This document shows, piece by piece, positions 22,779 to 33,793 of a DNA stretch of 64,000 nucleotides (positions within the stretch are counted from its first letter, which is position 1; each line of letters begins with the position of its first letter). Where the stretch lies: positions 9,995,001 through 10,059,000 of the forward strand of contig JAYKKT010000079.1 in NCBI GenBank assembly GCA_036023115.1. Reading direction: 5' to 3'. The position numbers and the translations under genes were made by a program. This DNA is from Brasenia schreberi. Lineage: Eukaryota; Streptophyta; Magnoliopsida; Nymphaeales; Cabombaceae. Below the pieces are notes generated by a model. That model had not been told where the DNA came from. It was given only the letters and a program-made list of their open reading frames with translations, and searched no databases.

Positions 22779-25520
22779 TTAGACTCTGAATAAGAGGTCT
22801 AAATCGTAGGTCTCTTCTAAGATAGGCTCCAAGGCACCCTTGACCCAAGTGGTCATAGGGGGTGGCTCTGGTAGTATTCTGGGAGTATAGCCGATCCCAT
22901 ATCTGCTTGGATTTGCCCTAGGCAGTATGGATTCTAGGAGACCCTGATTTTGTGCCCCTAGACTTTTATATGGCAAATAGCTCATATTTAACAGCATGTT
23001 CCACGATTTTTTGTTTTTAGAGAAAGTTTGATATAAATCATGTTCCACGACCTTCCTAGGGTTTTTCAATGTGAGCCTTGGTGGCTCGAGCAAGGTCTAC
23101 CCCAGTTTTACCTCATGGGTCTGGGAACTCGACAAGCAAGGGGAATTTATGACCCCTTGAAGTTGAGGATAACTCTCACCTAGGATCACTACGACTTTGT
23201 CCCTGAAAGGGATTTTGACACACTTGTGGAAGGTGGATGGCACAGCACACAAGTTGTGTATCCAAGGCCTTCCCAGCAACAGGTTATAGTGGGGTTAGAT
23301 GTACAGGACATGGAACACCCCCATGTGTGCTATCCCTCCCGTTTCCATGAGGAGTTCGATAGATCTTATTGGTCTAGACGTATTCCCATCGTATCCAGTG
23401 ATGACGATGGGGCTTGGGTTTACGGATGTCAAGGTGACTCCGATTTCGTTTGCCACATGAAGTGGAAGGATGTTGAGCCCTCCTCCCCATCGACTAGGCA
23501 CCTATCCAGAGAGTGGTTATTCAGAACCACCTCAATATGTATGTAAGGCCTGGTTATGGGACTCGTAGGGTCTTTCTACATCATCTTCCGAGAATACGAT
23601 GGGCGTTTTTGCTCCTATGGAGGCCACTTGATTGCACAAGGATTTTGGGGTTATGTTCGAACTAACCTTTGCTCTTTCTAGAATTTTCTCTAACACGAGT
23701 CTATGCCTAGGTGAAGTTTGTATTAGCTCTAGGATGGATATGTTGATAGGAATCTTTGAAAGATGGTTTTCGAAATCATATACCTTTAACACGACATTTC
23801 CTTTGTCCGCTTTCGGCGAAACTCTAGGAATACATGCTTTTGAGGGGCCAAGCACACTAACCACCTTTTTAGCACATTGCAGATGTGGGGGTCGGTAGAT
23901 CCTCCTGGATCTTGTCACCTCCCCCACGATCAACCTAGGGTTCGCACCTAACATGGCTCTAATCGAAAGATTTGGAGCACCTTAAATTTTTAAAACTGGC
24001 CTAACCGGGGACGAAACTCTTGGTGGTCCCCGGATGACTACTTGGGTGGGTTTTTTGTAAAGTATGAGAGTAGATGCACAAGTAGACAAACCAGACTCAT
24101 ATGCATGCGCTAGACTCTTCGAAATCGTGAGAGCACATACCTCTTTTCCCTTTCCACTGGTACTTGCGTGCTTGGGGAAGGGTTCTTTGAAGATAAATTG
24201 GGCAGGCTCAAGTTCCTTAGCGACCTGGAGCCGGGCTTCTACTATCAAGTTCTCAATTTTATTTTGGAGGGAGAAACACCGCTTTGTATCATGGCCTTTG
24301 AGCCGATGACACTTGCAGAATCTGTTTAAAAATCCCCCCTTTGAAGTGACTCCCTCGAGAATCTCGGGGAATTCAATCATACCCTGGGCGAGTAGGAGGT
24401 CTAGGACCTCCGACACAGGTTGCCCCAGCAGAGTGTACTCCCGTCTTTCAAAGGGTTTTTGAAAACTTTTATCCCTTTTATTTTCTATTTTTTCAAAATT
24501 TTTTGAAGCACTTGCTGGGCTTGGAACCACCCGGACATTGGCAATTTTGTGGGGCTTTGCCCCTTTATCCGCGGTAGGTAGCCCATAAGTGTTGGGCTTC
24601 TCCAAGCGAGTTTTCGAAACCCCGCTTCCTTTTCACAGATGATCATAAATCCCTTTTTTCAAATTTGTTTCGAAAAGGGATGCTTTTTTTATCAACTTGT
24701 GGAAAGTTGAGATTTCGTGAAGCGAGAGAAGGATTTTCAACTCGTTTTTAAAATTATCCAGGATGAGCATGACTGCGCATCCTTCGGATATTGGCTCTCG
24801 CACTTGTCCTAGGAGAGACCTCCAACGAACGATAAATGTATGTACGTCTTCGTTCATGCCTTGTTTTACATCCCTCAAGGTGTTTAAACTCGGCGTGACT
24901 TCTACGTTATGTGAGAATCTCTGCATAAAGCAGTTCACTAACTCTTCAAAAGTTGCGAACTGGCTAAGGTCGTAGGAAGCCAGCCATTTGGCAGCTGTGC
25001 CTTTGATGGACAAAGGGAACCAATACACCCATTTCATCGAGTCCTTCTTTTTCTTATGGACTCGATGAGAGAAAAGTTGCAAGTGAGACCTAGGGTCTCC
25101 CATGCCATCATATCGATGGAAGTTCGATATTTCATCGTCATTGTCTGTTTCATAGTCTACAAGCAAGAAATCAGACAGGGCGTAACTCCTTTTCTCTTTA
25201 TTTTGCCCTCTCAACAACTACTGTAGGGCTTTACGGTCCTTGTGTGTGAAGGACTCATGGTATTGGTTGTCTTTCATTGCGGAAGTCTCTTTATGTTTGT
25301 GAGGTTTTTCAAACTTTTTCTTGGCCTTTGGTTCGCCATTTGACGAACATGAGTCACCTGCTTCAACCTCTTAGCTAAGAGCGGCGATCTTGGCCTCAAA
25401 ATCCCTTCTCAAGTCCTCAATCTCTTCTAGTTTGTTTTGTTTTTTCGAAAACCTCCTAGAGTGAGAACTGGATGCGCATGAACCGTGGCTAGACACTTCT
25501 TGGGAGCCTGGACTCGACAT
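22779..25520 (-). pseudogene. gag-pro of the minus autonomous element (broken)
   Basis: The gag ATG is at 25520 (MSSPGSQEVSSHGSC). There are stops at about 25371 (CAA to TAA) and about 25218 (TAG after ALQ). 24633-25217 is the capsid-like part (DYETDNDDE, GDPRSHLQLFSHR, WVYWFPLS, FATFEELVNCFMQRF). 23982-24605 carries a variant zinc knuckle, CKCHRLKGHDTKRC (C-x2-H-x4-H-x4-C). 23532-23954 precedes the protease. At about 23490 a one-base deletion shifts the frame exactly at the protease active-site box. 22779-23093 carries the G-patch tail with an internal deletion after NPRKVV. The frame ends DLDLLFRV, then stop. Confidence 0.8.
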
Positions 25521-25634
25521 GCTTCAAATGCTTTCAAAAATCCTAAGTATGAAAATGCAACAAAGTTAAAAACACTTTCTTTGAAAAAAATTTCGTGAGG
25601 TTTTTCTATATGAACTAACTTTGCACAAGGCCCA

Positions 25635-25652
25635 AGTCCCACCGGGCGTGCC
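25635..25652 (-). other. Primer binding site (minus element)
   Basis: Minus strand TGGCACGCCCGGTGGGAC, identical over 18 bases to the element 1 PBS and six bases inside the LTR end. Confidence 0.65.
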
Positions 25653-25658
25653 AAATTT

Positions 25659-28600
25659 TGTAGACACGGAAAATTCTCACTTCTGGTTCTTAGGTCCGAA
25701 GTGAACCTTTTCGTATGTCTAAGTCATTTTTATAAAAAGAGGGCGTGCCAGCTAGCATACTCAAGCTAGCGAAGTAAGTTTTGAAAATATGTCTCTTTTG
25801 GGGCAACTGTGAGCAAGTGAGCTCTTTTCGTCGCAGACCTTCTTGCACCGATGCGCAAGGGCCAGTCTGTATGCTTAGCAAAGTCGTTTTGAACAAATAA
25901 CCTCTTTGAAAATACACGAAGTGTTTGGGTTTTGTTTGTATGGTTGCAAGTTTTATTTCACGTGGGATTTGCACGTGTCTATGTCTTTCAATTTTATGCT
26001 ATTTTAGGCCAACTAGGTGTGTGCGCAAGTGACCTAAGTTGGGTGATTTTTGCACGGGAGTATGGGGTTTGCTTTGATGCAATATGCGTCCTAACTCGTG
26101 GTATGGCGAATATGCAATGCAAACTCACACAACTCCAAGGGAAAACCCGAATTTGAAAGACAATGCTTAAGGGAAATTGCGTAATGTAAATTGCAAAAGG
26201 GAAATTGCAAAAGGGAAATAGGGCTATATCTTAAGAGCGGAAAGGCTCAATTGTGTAAGTGTATGCCGTGTATAAATTGAAATGCAACTCACACGGCTGA
26301 ACCTTAAAACCCAAATCTTAAAGACATACCAGAAGGGAAATACAACTATATATATATGGGCCCGAAGGTCGCCAACATGTGCGTGGGTGTTGTGTATATA
26401 TGTAAAGACAACTCACACGTAGAATTACAATATGGCCCTTACTAGGGTCTTGGGAGTAAGAGCGAAAGCTCAATGTGTGTGAGTGTAGAATTGAAAGACC
26501 ACGCTGTAGACACGGAAAATCTTCGACTCCGGGTTCTTAGGCCTGGAGTGAACCTTTTCACAATCTACGTTCGCTTTTAGGGCATGCCAGCTAGCTTACT
26601 CAAACTAGTGAAGTATGTTTTGAAATATCTGACTTTTGAATGGCAATTGTAGGCAAGCGGGATCTTTTTGTCGCAGACCTTCTTGCACCGATGCGCAAGG
26701 GTCAGTCTGTACGCTTAGAGACTTCGTTTGAGACAAGTTAAACTCAAATTCGATTTTTGAACAAACAGGTGTTTGAAAACTTTGGAAATCATGCACTTGG
26801 AGAGTTTTGGATTTGGGCGACGCTAAGTCTTTCAGTTTCAACCACTTAGGCATGGAGTGTGTGCAAAAGTGGCCTAAGTTGGGCATCTTGCACGATTTTG
26901 TTCGGGGTTTGTTCGATGCAGGTATGCACTCTAGCTTGAGTATAGTGAGTATGCAATGCAACTCACACAATTTGTGTGTAAAACCCGAATTTGAAAGACA
27001 TAACAGAAGGGAAAACCCAAATTGAATGCAACTCACACGACTTGAATGTAAAATGCAGAAATTTAAATATATCTATATCTTAAGAGCGGAAAGGCTCAAT
27101 GTGTGCGTGAGTGTTGTGTATAAATTGAAATGCAACACACGCAACTGAACCGTAAAATGCAGCAGAAGGGAGATATAGATATATATAAGAGCGGAAAGGC
27201 TCAATTGTGGCGTGTGTGTATGTATAAATTGAAAGACAACACACACGACTGAATTTAAAACCCAGAATTGAAATGCGTACACAGCTGAACCGGAAAAACT
27301 CACGCAGCAGAAAATATATAGATATGGCTATATCTTAGTGGCTTCTGAGGCCAAAATGTGCGTGAGGTGTTTGAGCAATCGCTCGGGTGTCTCTTGGGTG
27401 TGAGTGTGTAATTGAAAGACAAACTCACACGACTTAATGTAACAACCCAGCTGAATTGAAATATGTATATATGACAAGAGCGAAAAGGCTCAATTGTGTG
27501 TAGGTGGTGCTTGTGTACAAGATAAGAGCGGAAAGGCTTAGGTGTATGTGTGTGTCTCGTGTGTCAAGCTCATATATTACATCCCGGGGGGAGACGATGC
27601 TCCATTATTACAACCCCGTATCACGAATTAAATTAAATGGAAAAGAGACTTGATATATATCGAACAACTTACACTTTTCTAGGTTTTTGAGTTAGGATTG
27701 TACAAGGGACGAGTTCATCATCATCTCATGGCATCCGAGGCATGTGGGAGCGAAGCCGGAGAGCTTGAGAGCTTGGAGACGCTTGGAGATCCGGGAGCTG
27801 CAAATCATACTAGGTTTGGGGCCACTTGGGGCTGATTTGGGTAAGAGATTGCTCGAGCCAAGGTGGCTCGAGTGGTATGGTTTTAGTGTGGGGTTCGGCC
27901 AAAGCTGGCCTTGGATTTTATCTTGTGAAACTCGAGCCAAGGTGGCTCGAGTGATAGTGGTTTGCTCCAGGGTTCGGGCTGGGTTCTAGGTGAGAGCCAA
28001 GGTGGCTATCCTAGGTTGGGTTGCAACTGGTCCTAGGCTTAGTTTAGGTTTAGGTTTGGTTGAGTCCTAACTAGTTTAGGTGTGGGTCAAGGTTTCAGGT
28101 ATACACGGCCTGCACCAGCAGGCCGTGGGCTTGTTGGGATGAAAAGAGTGACACGGCCTGCCTTGCAGGCCGCGGATCTTAGGTAGGTGGCCTGCCTAAA
28201 GGCAGACCTGGTTCTTGGCAAAGAAGGGGGACACACGACCTGGTTTGGCCATGTGTTTAGGGTTAGGTGGCCTGCTGAAGGGCAGGCCAAAGGTGGCCGG
28301 GCTGTTTTAGGTGAGTGGGGGGAAATCACGGCTTGGTTAGGCTGTAGGTTTTTGGCAAGGTGGCCTGCCGAATGGCAGGCCAGGTTATGGCGAAAAACAA
28401 GGAGGCCCGGCCCACAACCCACCAACCGACCTAGCTCAATCCCAACCTATATAAACCCCTCTTCATGCAAGTTTCCCTCTCTCTCCAGGCTCCAGACCCA
28501 ATCCAAACTTTTCTTTTGCTCCTTGGTTTTCTGGTCCTTTCTGGTGCTTTTCACTATCGGTTTCGAGCGGGCTTCGATTCATCGGACGCCCAACTCTGGC

Positions 28601-29571
28601 CTGGGTCTTCCCCAAGTCTTCCTTCCAACCGGTGTTCTGCTTTTTAGGACCTTTTCGGCGTTTGTTTCGGTCCGCCGTTTTGGTTTCTGGCCGGTTCCTA
28701 GTGATATCGAACTCAGATTGCCGCACGGATTCCGTTCTTCATTATGACGGGACGTATCTCGGACTTCTGTCGACTTCCTCAGGTACTGGGCTTCTTTCTG
28801 CATTTTGGAGCTGTTTTTCGCTTTTCTTTTACCCAAATTACACTTTTACCCTTCTATCGAGCTTTTCTTTGAACGGGCTCTCCTTTCTTCCGTTTTTGAG
28901 CAGGGGGTGGATTTTGAGACTCCGGGAGCAATTTGCTCTTCTTGTCGGGGCTCTCCTTTTGCCATTTGTACCTGTTTTCACATTTTAAAACAAGTTGTCG
29001 TTTTGGCTCAAACGAGTTTTTTGTGTTTTTGAGAGTTTTTGATTTTTGGAAAATTCGCGGTGTTTACTCACGCACACAACTTGAATAAAAACCCATGATT
29101 TAAACAAAAACCCATGATTTAAATAAAAACCCATGCAGCTGAATATATATAAATATAACTATATCTTAGGGGCTGTCAAGGCCCGTGTGTGTGAAAAAGG
29201 TATGTAACTAAGAGCGGAAAGGCTCAAGTGCACGTGGGTGTTCGTGTGTCAAACCACGTTATTATAATCGGGGGGAGACAACGCTCCATTATTACAACCC
29301 CATATCAAAATTTAATTAAATGTAAGCAAGTTCATATAATAGACCAAGTTAAGACACTTACATGTAGCTGGTCCATGTTCAACTTGCTTGGATTTGGCTT
29401 TATGAGTCGCCTTGGGCAGCCGAAGGGGAGTCCCTTAGGTGGGTACTTGCGGTAGGTAGGGGTACTGGCCGGGTGGTGGATTGTCTAGGTGGATGGGCTT
29501 GGTTTGGGTGGTACTTGGCTGGGAAGAAGGGGGTGAAGAGAGGAGTGCAGGTGGATAAGAGTGGAAGAAAG
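25659..29571 (-). repeat. 5' LTR of the minus element, split by a nested solo LTR
   Basis: The LTR runs 25659-26504 and resumes at 29074 (after a duplicated CACGC) to about 29571, where its U3 side is lost. It contains the 36-nt U5 hairpin at 25834-25869 and GT/AC tandem units (26220-26500 and 29075-29260). Confidence 0.75.
26505..29068 (-). repeat. Solo LTR nested in LTR, TSD CACGC
   Basis: It begins TGTAGACACGG at 26505 and ends GTGTTTACT at 29068, flanked by CACGC at 26500-26504 and 29069-29073. Both flanks belong to one LTR reading across the insertion. It is 2.56 kb and has the U5 hairpin (26674-26709), GT/AC units (27060-27560), two CTCGAGCCA palindromes and a set of GGCCTGC hairpins. 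TTTATATAG at 28447-28455 on the minus strand is a likely TATA box. Confidence 0.85.
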
Positions 29572-30089
29572 GCGTAGGAATAAGAAATATAACTTGTTTT
29601 CTTACAAAACCTCCGCTAGATAAGCAAGTGTTAAGACTCAAACAAGGGCAAGCACGAAGAGCTCAAGATCCTTAGGATCGAGACTCAAGACAGTTGTCCC
29701 TTTTGTAAATAGTTTTGTAAATAAGTTTTGAAAATCGAACATCGAACAACATAGGATTTTGCTCACTTGGAGCAGTAGGCCTTATAAGTCTCTAGAGTTC
29801 GACCACATCTGGTCTCTAGGAGGTCGCCACTCTTGCCACCACACCCATGTCATGTCATCTACATTCCACACATGGCACTTGCATAAACCTGATCCCATTT
29901 AGGACCAGATTCCATAGTATATCCCTTTAGCGTAATATCTCCTCCTACCAGAGTTTGTAAATTGAGATTTTGCTAAAAATAGGGATGATCCCATATTCTT
30001 CGTGGCTAGATCTAGGGAGACATTGAAAGGGGTGTTTGTCGTCTTTGCCCTTATCCAAATCGATTTGGACAAGGCCAAAGAGGGGCATC
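29572..30089 (+). mobile_element. 3' end fragment of another plus-strand Tat element
   Basis: Matches 41068-41558 (3' untranslated part and PPT) but retains about 40 bp, near 29976-30015, that are deleted in that copy; the minus element at 17960 also has them. So it is not the partner internal region of the element to its right. It ends in the PPT AAAGAGGGGCATC, joined to the LTR at 30090. Confidence 0.75.
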
Positions 30090-31325
30090 TGTAAACACCT
30101 CGAAATCCCACGAATTTCTCAAAATCCATCTGGTTTTGTAAAAGCAGCTCCAAAGGGCCATTTTGAGTCTGGAAACCCAAGAGCCTTCCAAACAACCCTG
30201 TACATATGTTTTGAACTCTGTATTTCAAAAATATACAATATGGCTTTTAAAACCTTTTTAAAACATGTTTTGAAACCCCGAAGCAGCTTAGCCTAATCCA
30301 AACAGGACCAGGAAAGCTAAGGAGAGCCCAGAACCGGAGCACATCTCAGGCCCGGCACATCAACTCTCGTATCAAATCCACACCCCCAGGATCTCAAATG
30401 TCCAAGACCCTGTTATCATCGAAACATTGTTTGAAGTCATCTCCGGAAGGTGAAAACAGAGACGGACGATTTTGTTGGCGAAGACCCAACGCAGACGGAG
30501 CACTAATGCTATCGGGCCCGCACAAACCATTCGTTTCGAACATAGCTCGAAGGAGTCAGAATTCAGTTTGGATTGGATCTGGACCATATATATCCAGATC
30601 CCAATCCAAACCCATGTATGGACTTGGATTTGGATTTGGATTCAAAAATCCAATCCAATATCCATATCCATGGCCCACATCACCTTCTCATAAATGGAGG
30701 TGGGGCCCACTTGAATTTCACGTGGGATTATGGGCATGAGAGAGAGTGGGGGTGGATAAGATCAAGTGTGTGTTGTAATTAAGCTTGATTTGTGTGTCAA
30801 GTTTGAGGTTAATCATGTGGATTAGCCTAATTAAGTGGGTTTAAGCTTGTAATTAGCCAAAACCTAACCTAGGGCTGCACCAACATGATGTGGTTAAGGT
30901 CCATGGGCCATGCAAAGGGAGCTCCTTCACCTAAACCTAACCAAAAACACCTAATCCTAGCCTTCTACCCTAATCTCATCCTAATCTGAGCCTAATCACC
31001 TAACCCACTTCCCTAATCCCAGCCTAATCCCAACCTAATCACCTAACCCACTTCCCTAATCCTTCCCTAAACCTAGGTTAATTTCCCTAAACCTAGCCTA
31101 ATCCTAGCCTAATCACCTAACCTACCTCACTAAACCTCACCCTAGAACCAACCCACCTAGCTAAACCCTAAACCTCTAAACCACCCCTAGCACACAACCT
31201 ACCCAAACCCATTGTATTTAAAATATCTGGCCCTACCCTTTCCAGCCCACCTTATCACCACACCACCCTACCTAAACCACCTAACCACTACCCCAAAACT
31301 AGCCCTAACCGACCTAGCCCAGCCC

Positions 31326-31333
31326 TATATAAA
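31326..31333 (+). promoter_or_regulatory. LTR TATA box
   Basis: TATATAAA in CCCTATATAAACCCC, also present in the 3' LTR at 42796-42803. A weaker candidate, CATAAATGGAGG at about 30691, aligns with the TATA box of the family at 1375. Confidence 0.5.
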
Positions 31334-32429
31334 CCCCCCCCTTGGGGGCGGGTTTTCCCATCTAGAAGCCCCACCTTCCACCAGTCGGGTCCTCCCCTTT
31401 CTAGCTCAGCCGACTCCCATCCTGCTCCACCTGCTCCACGTCCAGCCACCACATTCGCCACTACCTCCCAGCTGAGCACCACCACCACCATCACCCGGTC
31501 GAACTCCATCCTGCGCATCCCAACCATCCGGCTGCTCCCCTTCCATCCGCCACCACCCCTTCACTCGGTTAGTACCCTACACTCCACCTTACTCCTTCTT
31601 CACTCACTCTCCCCTCTCAGCCACCTAACCCCCTACCATATCACCCTAACACCAGCCATTCCACTTGCTGCCACCACTCCCCCTCGGCCAGGCCCATAAT
31701 CACCCTAACTACCCGCCACCACCTAGACACCTTAGCTCCATTCGGCCACCCTATCCGACTCCCTAAGACCTGCCCATATCACCCCAATACACCTACTACA
31801 CCCACTACCACCTGGCCCCATCTCCTAGCTAGTTCCCTTCCCTTACACCACTCCTAGCCACTCTAGCAACCCGCCACCATCAAGTCCTCCTAGTCGGCCA
31901 CTCCAACCGACTGTCATCCTCTTCATTCGGCCAGCCATCCGCCAGCCATAACCTTCTCCAAGCTAGTTCCCTTCCCTTAGTGCCATACTCCCTTAGTGAC
32001 CCTACTTAGGCCCTCTAGCCCAACACGCCAAAAATAGCCCTTCCCTAGTAGCTGGCCACCTTCAAGGCGCCTCTTCCGCGCACCAAGGACATCCGGCCAG
32101 CACCTCCCCTTGCCATTCAACCTCGCGAAGCTCCCTTTTGCAGCCCAAGGCAAAGGCCAAGCCCACGCTCAAGCAAGGCTTCTTCGGACCAGCTATTAGT
32201 AAGTGACTAACTCGGTCCTTAGTTGTATACTTGCTTAAGATTTAATTTGATACGGGGTGGTAATAACGGAGCATAGTCTCCCCCCGCTTGTAATAACATG
32301 GCTTGGCATACCCACACACGTGCACTCTCTTAGTTGTGCACGATTTTGAACACACACGGGCCTAATCAGCCCCTAATATACATATACATATATATACTTT
32401 AATTTTTCGTAGGGTTTTGCTTAAGTTGG

Positions 32430-33040
32430 GTGTGTTGTCTTTCAATTCAAGCACTCACACACATTGAGCCTTCGCTCTTATTGGAAAGACCCAAGTAAGG
32501 GCCGACCTATACTATTTGGGTTTTCATTTCATGTTGTGTGTGTAAGTCTTTCAATTCAAACACTCACACACATTGAGCCTTCGCTCTTATTGGAAAGACC
32601 CAAGTAAGGGCCGACCTATACTATTTGGGTTTTCATTTCCTGTCATGTGTGTAAGTCTTTCAATTCAAGCACTCACACACATTGAGCCTTCGCTCTTATT
32701 GGAAAGACCCAAGTAAGGGCCGACCTATACTATTTGGGTTGTCATTTCATGTCGTGTGTGTAAGTCTTTCAATTCAAGCACTCACACACATTGAGCCTTC
32801 GCTCTTATTTGAAAGACCCAAGTAAGGGCCGTGTTATACTATTTGGGTTTAATTTCATGTTGTGTGCGTAGTACTTCAATTCAAGCACTCACACACATTG
32901 AGCTTTCGCTCTTATTCCCAAGACCTTAGTCAAGGCCATACTGCAAGTTATATTTGGGTTTAATTTCATGTCGTGTGTGTAAGTCTTTCAATTCAAGCAC
33001 GCACCCACATTGAGCCTTCGCTCTTATTCGCAAGACTCGA
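32430..33040 (+). repeat. Tandem array of ~109-bp units in the LTR
   Basis: TCAATTC starts recur at 32442, 32551, 32660, 32769, 32876 and 32988. Each unit carries TTGAGCCTTCGCTCTTA, a GTGTGTG...CACACAC pair and GACCCAAGTAAGGGCC. Diverged arrays of the same unit occur in LTRs at 1-470, 6780-7340, 26220-26500, 27060-27560, 48020-48440 and 58310-58745. Confidence 0.85.
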
Positions 33041-33655
33041 GTAAGGGCCCATATACATACTCTATATACATATCTCCCTTTGGCATTTACATTACAAGTC
33101 ATTTCCCTTCGGTTATTTCCCTTCGGCATTGTCTTTACATTTCGGGTTTTCCCTTTGGAGTAGCGTGAGTTTGCATTGCATCTACGCCATACCACGAGGT
33201 AGGACGCATATTGCATCAAAGCAAGCCCCGTATTCCGGCTCAAAATCGCCCATGTAGTGGAGTGTTCATAACACACAAACTAGGTGGCCCATAAAGGGAT
33301 AAAAGGAAAGACTTAGGCAGGTGCAAATCCACGTGATCTAAAATCTGCAATCGTATCTAAGAGACCCGAATTAGACACCTCGAACTGCTTCGTAGGCTTT
33401 CTACACCCAAAAACTCGATTTTTCAAAGCGTACAGACTGACCCTTGCGCATCGATGCAAGAAGGTCTGCGACGACAAGAGCTCACTTGCTCAAAGTCGCC
33501 ACGATTAGAAGTCAGTTTAACATATATCTTCGCTAGCTTAGGTAAGCTAGCTGGCACGCCCTATTTATATAAATAGGCCTTAGAAGCATGAGAGGATCCA
33601 CTCCAAGCCCAGAAAAGGCGAAGAGGCGTGGGGATTTTCGCGCGTCTACAGAGAT

Positions 33656-33673
33656 TGGCACGCACGGTGGGAC
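33656..33673 (+). other. Primer binding site (plus element)
   Basis: TGGCACGCACGGTGGGAC, five bases after the LTR end. It differs from the other PBSs by one base in 18. Confidence 0.65.
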
Positions 33674-33793
33674 GTGAGCCTTTCAAAAGTCGAGTTTTTA
33701 AGTTAGGAGCTTACAAAAAAATTTCAAAGAGGTGTCATTTTTAACTTGTTTTCTTTGCTTGTACTTAGGACATTTTGAAAAAGCTTGAAAAGC

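Larger units (their letters stand above)
16754..29571 (-). mobile_element. Decayed autonomous Tat-type Ty3/gypsy element (minus)
   Basis: Minus-strand order is LTR (interrupted), PBS, gag, protease and G-patch, RT, RNase H, second RNase H, integrase, 3' untranslated part, PPT, LTR. The RT-RNase H-aRNase H-integrase order marks the Tat branch of non-chromoviral Ty3/gypsy elements. The 5' LTR has lost its U3 edge at 29571 and contains a nested solo LTR. Frameshifts and stops affect gag, protease and the integrase end. Confidence 0.85.
30090..33650 (+). repeat. 5' LTR (3.56 kb) of the plus element
   Basis: Starts TGTAAACACC and ends GCGCGTCTACA. It holds GGATTTGG/ATCCAAATCC iterons (30565-30665), a CCTAA-rich stretch (30880-31200), a TATATAAA box at 31326-31333, a proline-codon-like CCA-rich block (31360-32200), the tandem array at 32430-33040, and U5 hairpins at 33433-33468 and about 33533-33552. 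Confidence 0.9.

Noticed and set aside
28187..28747. A 186-codon frame in the nested solo LTR
   Set aside because: It spans hairpin repeats and the TATA box, and is not kept in the related LTR at 56195-59302.
31212..31475. Pro-rich frame in the LTR
   Set aside because: It follows the CCA-rich LTR block and is partly deleted in the 3' LTR.
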